DNA of 64,000 nt from Bacillota bacterium (lineage in GTDB: Bacteria; Bacillota; Clostridia; Lachnospirales; Lachnospiraceae): assembly GCA_023395555.1 (NCBI GenBank), contig JAEWYQ010000038.1, positions 1 through 64,000 of the forward strand, in the 5' to 3' direction. Below are positions 7,441 through 14,947 of the stretch, piece by piece. A program made the translations under genes and the position numbers. The stretch's first letter is position 1. Every line of letters begins with the position of its first letter. The notes under the pieces are model-generated. The model had not been told where the DNA came from. It did no database searches and saw nothing but the letters and a program-made list of their open reading frames with translations.

Positions 7441-10017
7441 TTACTGTATCGGAACAGGTTCTCCCCATAACACTCCCCTGGAGCCTGTTCCAATATAGAA
7501 TCTTCCGTAGGTGCGGGGATCACCCGCTATGCTTCGGATATCTCCGTACATCTGTTGTTCCGTATTAATTCTCTGCCAGCTTCTCCCCTCATCCATGGAA
7601 CGGTAGAAGCCGTACTCTCCACTAAGGCTTCCGTTTATATATATGGTTTTATATTCGCTGGAGGGAGCCGCCATTCCCATTCCCTGGCGGAAGACGCTGT
7701 CCCCCTCCTGGGTGATTCGGTTGAAACCAGCATATCCCTCCTCTGTATGGAAACAAAGTTTCCACAGTCCGCCTGCTCCGGTGGATATCCAGACCACTCC
7801 CCTGCGCCCGGATTCTACCCGTATTTCCGCCGGCATGATATTATCCACACCGCCCAGCTCCAGCTTAGGGAAATGTTCCGGCACTGCGATCTGTTTAAAA
7901 TTCTCTGCTCCGTCCGTGCTGAGATACATTCTGCTGTCCGAGCTAAAACCATAGAAAACATTAGGATCTACCCGATCCGCCATTACCTTAAAGGTAAGTC
8001 CGCAAAGCTCCTCCGCTTTCGGGCTGTTTCTATCTTCTTGCTGACCATCGCCGGTGGAACTCTTTATGAGGCTGGGGTCAATCAAGCCAGCATCAACCAA
8101 ACCGGCATTTATCGAACCAGCGTTTTCTAAATCAACATTTTCTAATTCAGTATTTACTAATCCAGCATCTTTCAAATCGGTATTTACTAATTCAATATTT
8201 ACTGGTTTACCCTCAAAATCATAAATTCTTGGAACCTTCCAGCTCCTCCCCTCATCCCTGGAATATACCACCGCCTCCAGGGGCAGGAGCTGTCCGTCGG
8301 CCACACACCAGACCAGCGTCCGGGTATCTGCGGAGATGGCTGCCCAGCCGGAATTGTTATTCGGCCTTCGTATGGTATCAACCAGGCTATCCAGATAGTT
8401 CGAAATACCCTTCGGGTCCGGCAGCCTCTGCCAGGTTCTGCACTGATCCCTGGATAAAATCAATCCTCCGGTGGTGTGTCCCGTCCAGTTCCCCCTGGCG
8501 GTCACTACGACCCGCTCCGGCTCATGATCCGGATAATCCGCGTTCAGACAGGTAATATAGCGGTGATTCTCCTCGTCCGCAAAGGAGTTGCCTGCGGGCT
8601 TTGTTAAATCGGTGAAGGCAAAGCCCCCCAGATCTCCCAGGATATCAATCAATCTAACTTCACCGGAAGGGGGACTGTAGACGTTCAGATGGACCGTTTC
8701 CTCCAACCCCTTGCAGCACTGTTTCCAAATTACGCTTTTCTCTTCCCGGGACTGAAGTAAGTTCTCTGTCATGAAGATGCCCGTACCGGTATTAAATACA
8801 GCCCGGTTTGAATCAAAAGGATCAAGCTTGATATCGGACAGCCAGTGGATCAGATTATTGTGATTATTATATTCGGGCATCATATAGGGCGCCCCTTCAT
8901 AATCCATACGGCCTGTTCTGAGTCCTTGAAGGACCGTGGTCCAGTGCTCTCCGTAATCAGTGGAGTAGAATACGGTCTCATCAACGCTGCAGCACTGGGT
9001 GGAGCATATAATATGCCCCGGCAGATTCCGGTCCGCACAGATCCCTCCAAAGCCGGTGCTTCGGTTAACTCCGTCTGCCTCCCCGCTGATTCCGGAGCCA
9101 TTTCCCAGCTCCGGTGTAATATAGGAATAATCCATGACTTCTCCCGTATCAGACAATTCATACCGGAGCACACAGCCCCATTGGGCGCCGCCCATATCAC
9201 AGGCATATCCCTTCCACCCGTTCCAGGAATATCCCACCGAGGCCATGGTGATAAACAGGAATTTTCCTGCGGCGGAGGCTCTTTGCCCCACAAAGCCGGG
9301 ATAACTGCCATAGCATGTATTCTCCGGCTGCCCGGGCATCACACGGAAGGTCCTTCCTCCGTCTGCGGATAGGTACAGGCTGGGCCCCCGGACCGTTCCT
9401 CCCGGGGAATTCGCCTCACCGGAGGCGGCGATCACCATGGTCTGACAGCGGTCTCTCCTGGCCGATCTGGGGTCCAGCCACACAAAGGCGATATCCAGCT
9501 CAGTCCGGCCCCCTTGCTGACACAGGGGCAAGGCTGACCAATGCTCTCCGTAGTCCTCCGATCTCAACAGCCCCTCCGATTGGGAACCGAAATAAAGTAT
9601 GGCCGGATTATGCGGGTCAACTGCCAGCCGCTCGCCGGTGCCCCTCCCGGAAGCATTCCCATGAACTCCCGCCGGGATGGGAAAATACTCAAAGGTTTCC
9701 CCCCGGTCCTTCGAACGGCACAGATAATTATTCTTCCAATCCCCGCTGGCGATATAGAGCCAGTCCGGATGCTGCTCATCAAGGGCGATAGAAAGGGGAA
9801 AGGTTTCCCAGATCTGTGTCGTTTTGACATGATCCATTAAAGAATGCCAGCTTTTCCTTTCAAAGTCATACCGGTATACTCCTCCGATATCTGTCCGTGC
9901 ATATAGAATATCCTTCTCTCCCGGATGGAAGCAGAAGCCCGTAACGAAGCCCCCTCCCGGTATCGGTGCATGATGATATTCATATGGTATTGTTTCAAAT
10001 CCATTCTTAGTTATCAC
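7441..10017 (-). CDS. GH74 xyloglucanase-type enzyme, no signal peptide, with pentapeptide-repeat insertion
   Basis: Family 74 glycoside hydrolase of 858 residues, built as two beta-propellers. Conserved blocks include GGGFVTGFCFHP, ARTDIGGVYR (Asp43, expected catalytic base), GRGTGERLAVDP, LYFGSQSEGLLRS and SDIKLDPFDSNRAVFNTGTG, which carries the second conserved Asp region. Most GH74 enzymes are secreted; this one has no signal peptide, which suits an intracellular oligoxyloglucan-processing role beside GH31. Residues 607-651 form nine consecutive five-residue repeats absent from usual GH74 enzymes. The start is GTG at 10017, eight bases after GGGAGGT; no ATG fits. First gene of an operon with GH31. 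Confidence 0.88.
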   Translation of the reverse strand: MITKNGFETIPYEYHHAPIPGGGFVTGFCFHPGEKDILYARTDIGGVYRYDFERKSWHSLMDHVKTTQIWETFPLSIALDEQHPDWLYIASGDWKNNYLCRSKDRGETFEYFPIPAGVHGNASGRGTGERLAVDPHNPAILYFGSQSEGLLRSEDYGEHWSALPLCQQGGRTELDIAFVWLDPRSARRDRCQTMVIAASGEANSPGGTVRGPSLYLSADGGRTFRVMPGQPENTCYGSYPGFVGQRASAAGKFLFITMASVGYSWNGWKGYACDMGGAQWGCVLRYELSDTGEVMDYSYITPELGNGSGISGEADGVNRSTGFGGICADRNLPGHIICSTQCCSVDETVFYSTDYGEHWTTVLQGLRTGRMDYEGAPYMMPEYNNHNNLIHWLSDIKLDPFDSNRAVFNTGTGIFMTENLLQSREEKSVIWKQCCKGLEETVHLNVYSPPSGEVRLIDILGDLGGFAFTDLTKPAGNSFADEENHRYITCLNADYPDHEPERVVVTARGNWTGHTTGGLILSRDQCRTWQRLPDPKGISNYLDSLVDTIRRPNNNSGWAAISADTRTLVWCVADGQLLPLEAVVYSRDEGRSWKVPRIYDFEGKPVNIELVNTDLKDAGLVNTELENVDLENAGSINAGLVDAGLIDPSLIKSSTGDGQQEDRNSPKAEELCGLTFKVMADRVDPNVFYGFSSDSRMYLSTDGAENFKQIAVPEHFPKLELGGVDNIMPAEIRVESGRRGVVWISTGAGGLWKLCFHTEEGYAGFNRITQEGDSVFRQGMGMAAPSSEYKTIYINGSLSGEYGFYRSMDEGRSWQRINTEQQMYGDIRSIAGDPRTYGRFYIGTGSRGVLWGEPVPIQ
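8065..8199 (-). repeat. Nine 15-bp tandem repeats coding for pentapeptides inside GH74
   Basis: Exactly 135 bp, coding on the minus strand for NIELV, NTDLK, DAGLV, NTELE, NVDLE, NAGSI, NAGLV, DAGLI and DPSLI. Leu (once Ser) recurs at position 4 and Asn or Asp at position 1. The array is more AT-rich than the flanking gene. Confidence 0.9.
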
Positions 10018-10452
10018 AAAAATACCTCCCTAAAAGATTCCTGTTTCTATAACTTCCTGTTCCTGTTCCTTCCTGTTCCTCCCTGTTCCTGTTTCCGGCT
10101 CTCCCTTAATACCTCGCTTACTCCACACTGACCCCAGTATTACATTCATTTCCCATATTGTACAATAGCTGTCTTAAAAATTCACTCTTACATTTTATCT
10201 CATTTTCATCCTTGAAATTAGTGATTAGTTATGATCAAACACGGCATAGGTTCCATTTTAGTAACGCTGCCCCAAAATACACTATATTTTTATGTTTCTT
10301 TGTGGTAGTATTAAGAAATCAGAATTTTACGGGCCGTTTTTAACCTGTGGGCCATTTATATTATGTAACATCAGATCTAAATTTCCTGAAAATGAATCAG
10401 AGACGGATTTCCTGAGAAATGCAAGAGGAGTAAATAAATTGGAGGGCATGCA
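10018..10452. other. Intergenic region before the GNAT gene, with TTCCTG-rich leader
   Basis: No gene is seen in 435 bases. The part nearest GH74 (10053-10096) is built of repeated TTCCTG units. In the GH74 transcript it reads as a purine-rich AGGAACAGG leader with several anti-Shine-Dalgarno-like sequences. The remainder is AT-rich and probably contains the divergent promoters, though no clear consensus stands out. Confidence 0.6.
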
Positions 10453-10938
10453 ATGATAGAATTGAGAAAAGTAGTTTCAAGTAATATCTGGAAAATAGTT
10501 AAGTTATCCGTACATAGCGAACAATTGGATTTTGTAGCGACAAATACAGAGAGTATTTTAGAAGCATATACCACTGTTACTTCGGGGGGAGTTGCGATGC
10601 CCTTTGGAATTTATAATGGGGATACCCTGGTTGGTTTTGTTATGTTTGGATACGGTACAAGCGGTGATGATGATGAACCTGATGTTGCTGCCGGTAACTA
10701 CTGTATATGGCGTTTTATGATTGATAAAGCATATCAAAGACAGGGGCTGGGTAAAGGAGCGTTACACGCATCAATTGAATATTTGCGAAGCGAACCCTGC
10801 GGGCGGGCCGCATATTGCTGGCTTTCTTACGAGCCTGAAAACACGGGGGCAAAAGCACTTTATAATTCAATGGGCTTTTATGAAAACGGAGAAATGTGCG
10901 GTGAAGAGATTGTCGCTGTTCTGCCGCTTTATGATTAA
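10453..10938 (+). CDS. GNAT-family N-acetyltransferase (spermidine/spermine acetyltransferase-like)
   Basis: Acetyl-CoA-dependent N-acetyltransferase of 161 residues. The acetyl-CoA-binding motif A is visible as YQRQGLGKGALHASIEYL, preceded by the strand CIWRFMID and followed by SYEPENTGAKALYNSMGFYENG, the motif B segment. The pattern resembles Bacillus BltD-type polyamine acetyltransferases, but the substrate is not established by sequence. The start at 10453 follows GGAGGGCATGCA. The next gene begins 32 bases downstream, so both are probably cotranscribed. Confidence 0.85.
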   Translation: MIELRKVVSSNIWKIVKLSVHSEQLDFVATNTESILEAYTTVTSGGVAMPFGIYNGDTLVGFVMFGYGTSGDDDEPDVAAGNYCIWRFMIDKAYQRQGLGKGALHASIEYLRSEPCGRAAYCWLSYEPENTGAKALYNSMGFYENGEMCGEEIVAVLPLYD

Positions 10939-10970
10939 TGCTATATACATTTATTTGGGAGGGCTATAGT

Positions 10971-11558
10971 ATGCAAAAGATTACCTTTGTTACCGGCAAT
11001 AAAGGAAAGGTCGCTACTGCACAGCAGTATTTTGATGAGTTGAACATAGAGTTGGAAACCTATTCCTATGAATTGATTGAACCGCGTTCTGATGACATAA
11101 CAGAAATAGCAAAGTCAAAAGTAAAGCAAGCTTACAAGCTGGTAAGGCAGCCGTGTATCGCTCAGGATTCCGGCTTCTATATAGATTCTCTGAATGGTTT
11201 TCCAAGGGCTTTTGTTAATTTTGCCTTGGATACCATTGGTGTAAACGGCATACTAAAATTAATGAACGGTGTTGAAAACCGAAATTGCAGGTTTAAAGAA
11301 TGCCTGGCTTATTATGACGGCAATGAAATTAAATATTTTTACTGCAATCACGAAGGCAGGCTTTCAAAGGAAATGGTTGGAATCGAAAATCCTGAAAAAT
11401 GGAGTGATTTATGGTATGTTTTTATTCCCAGCTACTCGCTTGACGGCAGAACCTTCGCACAATATACCATAGAAGAGACATACGAGAGACGGAGAAATGT
11501 AGATTCCTCAATAAAACAGTTCGCCGATTGGTACAAGACATGCGAATGCGGCAAATAA
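10971..11558 (+). CDS. RdgB/HAM1-like non-canonical purine NTP pyrophosphatase
   Basis: House-cleaning nucleotide hydrolase family of 195 residues. The N-terminal TGNKGKVATAQ is the family's SNNxxK phosphate-binding motif, and AQDSGFYIDSLNGFPRAF corresponds to the DDSGLxVxALxGxPG motif with its metal-binding Asp. The C-terminal half diverges from classical RdgB, lacking the usual SHR ending, so it belongs to a variant subgroup. Such enzymes hydrolyse ITP, XTP or dITP to monophosphates. The start at 10971 follows GGGAGG; an in-frame upstream ATG at 10938 would overlap the GNAT stop. Confidence 0.78.
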   Translation: MQKITFVTGNKGKVATAQQYFDELNIELETYSYELIEPRSDDITEIAKSKVKQAYKLVRQPCIAQDSGFYIDSLNGFPRAFVNFALDTIGVNGILKLMNGVENRNCRFKECLAYYDGNEIKYFYCNHEGRLSKEMVGIENPEKWSDLWYVFIPSYSLDGRTFAQYTIEETYERRRNVDSSIKQFADWYKTCECGK

Positions 11559-11624
11559 GAATGATGGAAGGTTTTTCGATAAATCAGAGATAGTATGGAA
11601 ATCCAAAATTCAATTATAGTCTGT

Positions 11625-11673
11625 AATGATAAGTAAGAGGAGCTGCGTCCCGCGGCTCCTCTTGCTTATCATT
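11625..11673. terminator. Hairpin between rdgB-like gene and xylA
   Basis: AATGATAAG and AAGAGGAGC pair with GCTCCTCTT and CTTATCATT through an almost perfect stem of about 19 bp. It lies between two convergent genes and can work for both. Confidence 0.8.
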
Positions 11674-11722
11674 TATAAAGTTTATTATCTTTTTTTCTTG
11701 ACAGAAAAGACAATCTCCCGCA

Positions 11723-13039
11723 TTATTTTGTTTCCAAAATATATTGATTCAGAATGCTCTCCAGCATCTCCTGCCTGCCGGATTTGTTGGGGCTGGTTCC
11801 GTTCTTCATGGCATAAGCCTCTAACTCCTTGAAGCCAACCTTGCCTTCCACAATATCCTTGCCGATGCCTTCCTTATAGCTGGCATAACGCTCCGCCTTG
11901 AAGTTCTCGAATACGCCGTCCTCCAGAAGCCTTGCAGCAACCTTCAGGCCCTTTGCAAAGGCATCCATACCTGCAATGTAAGCATAGAATAAATCATCAT
12001 CCTCAAAGGATGCACGGCGAACCTTGGAGTCAAAGTTCAAGCCGCCCTTTGTGAAGCCTCCGTCCAGGAGAATCTCATACATTGCCATGGTGGTATCATA
12101 TACATTGGTAGGGAACTGATCGGTATCCCAGCCCAGCATCGGATCGCCGGTGTTGGCATCCACACTGCCGAGAGCGCCGTTGATTCTGGACATATTCAGC
12201 TCATGCTGGAAGGTGTGCTGCGCCAGTGTTGCATGGTTTGCTTCGATATTCAGCTTGAAATCATCCTGTAAATTGTATTTTCTTAAGAAGGAAAGCACGG
12301 TTGCCGCATCAAAATCATACTGATGCTTGGTAGGCTCCTTCGGCTTGGGCTCGATTAAGAGCTGGCCGGTGAAGCCGATCTCCTTGGCATAATCCGCTGC
12401 CATACGAAGAAGTCTGGCGAGGTTATCCAGCTCCAGGCCGGTATCGGTATTCAGCAGGGTCTCATAGCCCTCACGGCCGCCCCAGAATACATAGTTCACA
12501 CCGCCTAAATCCTTGGTGATCTCCATTGCCTTCTTGATCTGTGCCGCGGTATAAGCGAAAACGCTGGCATTGCAGGAGGTGGAAGCGCCATGGACGAATC
12601 TGTCATCACCAAAGGCATTGGTGGTTCCCCATAAGCACTTGATGCCGGTACGGGCCATCTCTTCCTTAATCACTGCTACGATCTCGTCCAGTCTCCGGTT
12701 TGTCTCCTCCAGAGTAGCTGCTCTGGGAGCGATGTCCTGATCATGGAAGCAGAAGAAAGGAATCTGCATCTTCTCCATGAACTCGAAGGCTGCATGTACT
12801 CTTTCCTTCGCCTTTACCATCTCCTGATCCGTGTTATCCCATGCACGGTGCATGGAAGCGCCGCCGAAGGGATCATTTCCCATATAGGTGAGGGTGTGCC
12901 AGTAGGACATAGCAAAACGGAGCTGCTCCTTCATGGTCTTCCCCATCACTACTTCCTCGGGATTATAGTACTTGAAGGACAAAGGATTCTTGCTCTGGGG
13001 TCCCTCGTATTCAATCTTGCCAACCTGAAAATATGACAT
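11723..13039 (-). CDS. xylA: Xylose isomerase
   Basis: Class II xylose isomerase of 438 residues, converting D-xylose to D-xylulose with two divalent metal ions. Catalytic His99 and Asp102 lie in [46 protein letters not shown] and [10 protein letters not shown] supply the substrate and metal ligands. Length and sequence closely resemble known clostridial XylA enzymes. The start at 13039 follows AAAAGGAGG. No xylulokinase gene lies next to it here. The upstream 370-bp region contains an inverted-repeat element also found upstream of trpS. It would use xylose freed by the GH31/GH74 operon. Confidence 0.97.
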   Translation of the reverse strand: MSYFQVGKIEYEGPQSKNPLSFKYYNPEEVVMGKTMKEQLRFAMSYWHTLTYMGNDPFGGASMHRAWDNTDQEMVKAKERVHAAFEFMEKMQIPFFCFHDQDIAPRAATLEETNRRLDEIVAVIKEEMARTGIKCLWGTTNAFGDDRFVHGASTSCNASVFAYTAAQIKKAMEITKDLGGVNYVFWGGREGYETLLNTDTGLELDNLARLLRMAADYAKEIGFTGQLLIEPKPKEPTKHQYDFDAATVLSFLRKYNLQDDFKLNIEANHATLAQHTFQHELNMSRINGALGSVDANTGDPMLGWDTDQFPTNVYDTTMAMYEILLDGGFTKGGLNFDSKVRRASFEDDDLFYAYIAGMDAFAKGLKVAARLLEDGVFENFKAERYASYKEGIGKDIVEGKVGFKELEAYAMKNGTSPNKSGRQEMLESILNQYILETK

Positions 13040-13096
13040 TTTAATATCCTCCTTTTGTTATATAAATTACTTTTTCTATACTTGACTACCTGCTCC

Positions 13097-13169
13097 ATCA
13101 TGAATAAAAGCCTCATTCATGATCTTGTTATCATGAACACAACCATGTCCATGATTTTTCGCTCCGCTC
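13097..13169. repeat. ATCATGAA/TTCATGAT...TTTCGCTCCGCTC element, copy 1
   Basis: Inverted repeat ATCATGAA (13097-13104) and TTCATGAT (13116-13123), another ATCATGAAC, then TTTCGCTCCGCTC (13157-13169). A shorter version lies at 35367-35407. Both copies are upstream of minus-strand genes. Confidence 0.6.
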
Positions 13170-13330
13170 GGCAATCGCAATTAAACTTGCATTTCCTCAC
13201 TGCGCTTTTATTATATTATAAATCCTTTCTTCAAATATTACAATAGCCAATTTGTAAATTAATTAAACAAACTTAATAGTATTGTTTTAATAGATCCGTA
13301 TAGAAGTAAAAAAGTTTTTTGATTTTGTTA

Positions 13331-13360
13331 TTGACATTATTGTGTATCACACAGTATAAT
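13331..13360 (+). promoter_or_regulatory. padR promoter
   Basis: TTGACA at 13331-13336 and TATAAT at 13355-13360 with an 18-base spacer. The spacer contains TGTGTATCACACA, with 4-bp complementary arms (TGTG/CACA), a possible autoregulatory PadR site. Confidence 0.65.
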
Positions 13361-13409
13361 ATTATTAACAGTAAGCGACAATGCACAATATTATAGAAGG
13401 GAGGCTATT

Positions 13410-13799
13410 ATGTCTAATAAAACTGAATTACTATCGGGGCTCCTGCTGGAGCTGAGGCGGGGAACCACCGTCCTGAGCGTACTATGCCGGCTGTCCGCCC
13501 CTACTTATGGATATTCCCTGGTACAGGATCTGAGCGGGAATGATATCCCCATGGAAGCCAATACCCTGTATCCCCTGCTGCGCCGGCTGGAGAAGCAGGG
13601 ACTTCTGAAAAGTGAATGGGAGACCTCAGGCGCCAAGCCGCGCAAATACTACATGCTCACCGAGCTGGGTCAGGAGGTATATCAGCAGCTGAGACTGGAA
13701 TGGGATAAGATGGTAACAGCAATGAATCACCTGATGGGGAACACTCCACAGAATTCCGGCCAGACGGGACAACAATCAAATATTAGCCCAATAAAATAA
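13410..13799 (+). CDS. PadR-family transcriptional regulator
   Basis: Small winged-helix repressor of 129 residues. The N-terminal PadR domain shows LSVLCRLSAPTYGYSLVQDL and the hallmark ANTLYPLLRRLEKQGLLKSEW, followed by KPRKYYMLTELGQEVYQQL. The C-terminus is short. It is followed 30 bases downstream by a HAAS-domain membrane protein; pairing of a PadR regulator with a HAAS protein is a known arrangement in Firmicutes. The start follows GAAGGGAGG. Confidence 0.93.
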   Translation: MSNKTELLSGLLLELRRGTTVLSVLCRLSAPTYGYSLVQDLSGNDIPMEANTLYPLLRRLEKQGLLKSEWETSGAKPRKYYMLTELGQEVYQQLRLEWDKMVTAMNHLMGNTPQNSGQTGQQSNISPIK

Positions 13800-13829
13800 C
13801 AAATTAAATTAATAAGGAGGATGTAAGAA

Positions 13830-14870
13830 ATGAAGAAACATACCATCAAGCATGACTTCGATTATATTGAAGATAGAATGAACCGTTACATTTACCAGGT
13901 AACAAAGCATATGACTCCTTCGAGCCGGAAGGATATCGAAATTGAATTAAAGACCCTGATCTACGATATGCTTGAATCTGGAAATCAAGGTACTCCCGCT
14001 GCCCTGGAGGATCTGAACAAAGTGCTGAGGGAGCTCGGGAACCCCAGGGACCTGGCGGAGAAATACCAGGATACCTCCAGGTATCTTATCCGCCCGGAGA
14101 GCTTCCCCATCTACCTGATGGTTTTAAAGATTGTGCTGGGAGCAGCTCTGATAGGGATAAGCATTGCCACCTCCCTGGAGCTTTTCACTTCCGAGATCAG
14201 TATAGGGTATCGCTATATCGGTACCTGGCTTGGGAATTTATTTAATACCGCTCTGTCCGCTTTTGGCTTTGTTACCCTGATTTTTGCATTGGCAGAACGC
14301 AATGGGATGAATATAAAGGATCTTGAACCGGAGTGGGATGCCGACTCCCTTCCCCCTGTCCCTGTCAAAGAGTTTCAAATCCCTATTTCAGAGCCCATTG
14401 CAGGGATTATCTTCACAACAATAGGTATCACGGTCTTTGCCTCGCTGCCGCATTTATTCAAATTCTATCATCATGCTGATAACGTTCGTACTGTCATACC
14501 GCTGTTCAATTCGGAAGCCTTTCAAATGGCCCTGCCTCTTTTTTTGATCGCCATGAGCCTTGGCCTCCTGAGAAATATTTGGGAGCTGATTGACAGGAAA
14601 TACTCCATTCCTTATGCCATATTTGCCTTCGTCCTCAATACCGTCAGCACAATTTTAACAGTGGTTGCCTTCACTGCCTTTGATGTCTGGAATCCGGACT
14701 TTGGAACACAGCTTGATGCGCTTCACTACTGGGGCTCTGACTTTTCTGTTACAAGCGCCTGGAATATAATAACCTCTAATTTTGTTACATTCCTGATTAT
14801 TATTTATATCCTGGAGACCATATTTGCAGTCATCAAGGCTCTGAAATACAGCCGTCCCTTTGATTTATAA
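13830..14870 (+). CDS. HAAS-domain integral membrane protein
   Basis: Protein of 346 residues with a cytosolic N-terminal helical region (MNRYIYQVTKHMTPSSRKDIE, then LRELGNPRDLAEKY) that matches the HAAS/DUF1700-type signalling domain. Several hydrophobic segments follow: about residues 93-115, 130-155, 185-205, 225-245, 255-280 and 315-340. Known: HAAS proteins are coupled to PadR regulators and are thought to act in envelope or stress sensing. The start follows AAGGAGGATGTAAGA. Sits in an operon with padR. The exact signal is unknown. Confidence 0.75.
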   Translation: MKKHTIKHDFDYIEDRMNRYIYQVTKHMTPSSRKDIEIELKTLIYDMLESGNQGTPAALEDLNKVLRELGNPRDLAEKYQDTSRYLIRPESFPIYLMVLKIVLGAALIGISIATSLELFTSEISIGYRYIGTWLGNLFNTALSAFGFVTLIFALAERNGMNIKDLEPEWDADSLPPVPVKEFQIPISEPIAGIIFTTIGITVFASLPHLFKFYHHADNVRTVIPLFNSEAFQMALPLFLIAMSLGLLRNIWELIDRKYSIPYAIFAFVLNTVSTILTVVAFTAFDVWNPDFGTQLDALHYWGSDFSVTSAWNIITSNFVTFLIIIYILETIFAVIKALKYSRPFDL

Positions 14871-14908
14871 TTTACGGCCTTTCATCATGGCTGTTCCAGC
14901 AGATTCCT

Positions 14909-14943
14909 GGTGTCAGGCACCGAGATACTTGGTGCCTGGCACC
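14909..14943. repeat. Pair of 13-bp GGTGCC-N-GGCACC palindromes
   Basis: GGTGTCAGGCACC at 14909-14921 and GGTGCCTGGCACC at 14931-14943. Each is itself palindromic and together they form a hairpin between two convergent genes. Related copies occur at 15101, 34227, 44987 and 50365. Confidence 0.8.
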
Positions 14944-14947
14944 ATCT

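Larger units (their letters stand above)
13040..13409. other. Divergent intergenic region xylA-padR
   Basis: These 370 bases hold no gene. They contain the repeated ATCATGAA...TTCATGAT element (13097-13169) on the xylA side and a sigma-A promoter with a partial palindrome on the padR side. Confidence 0.6.
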
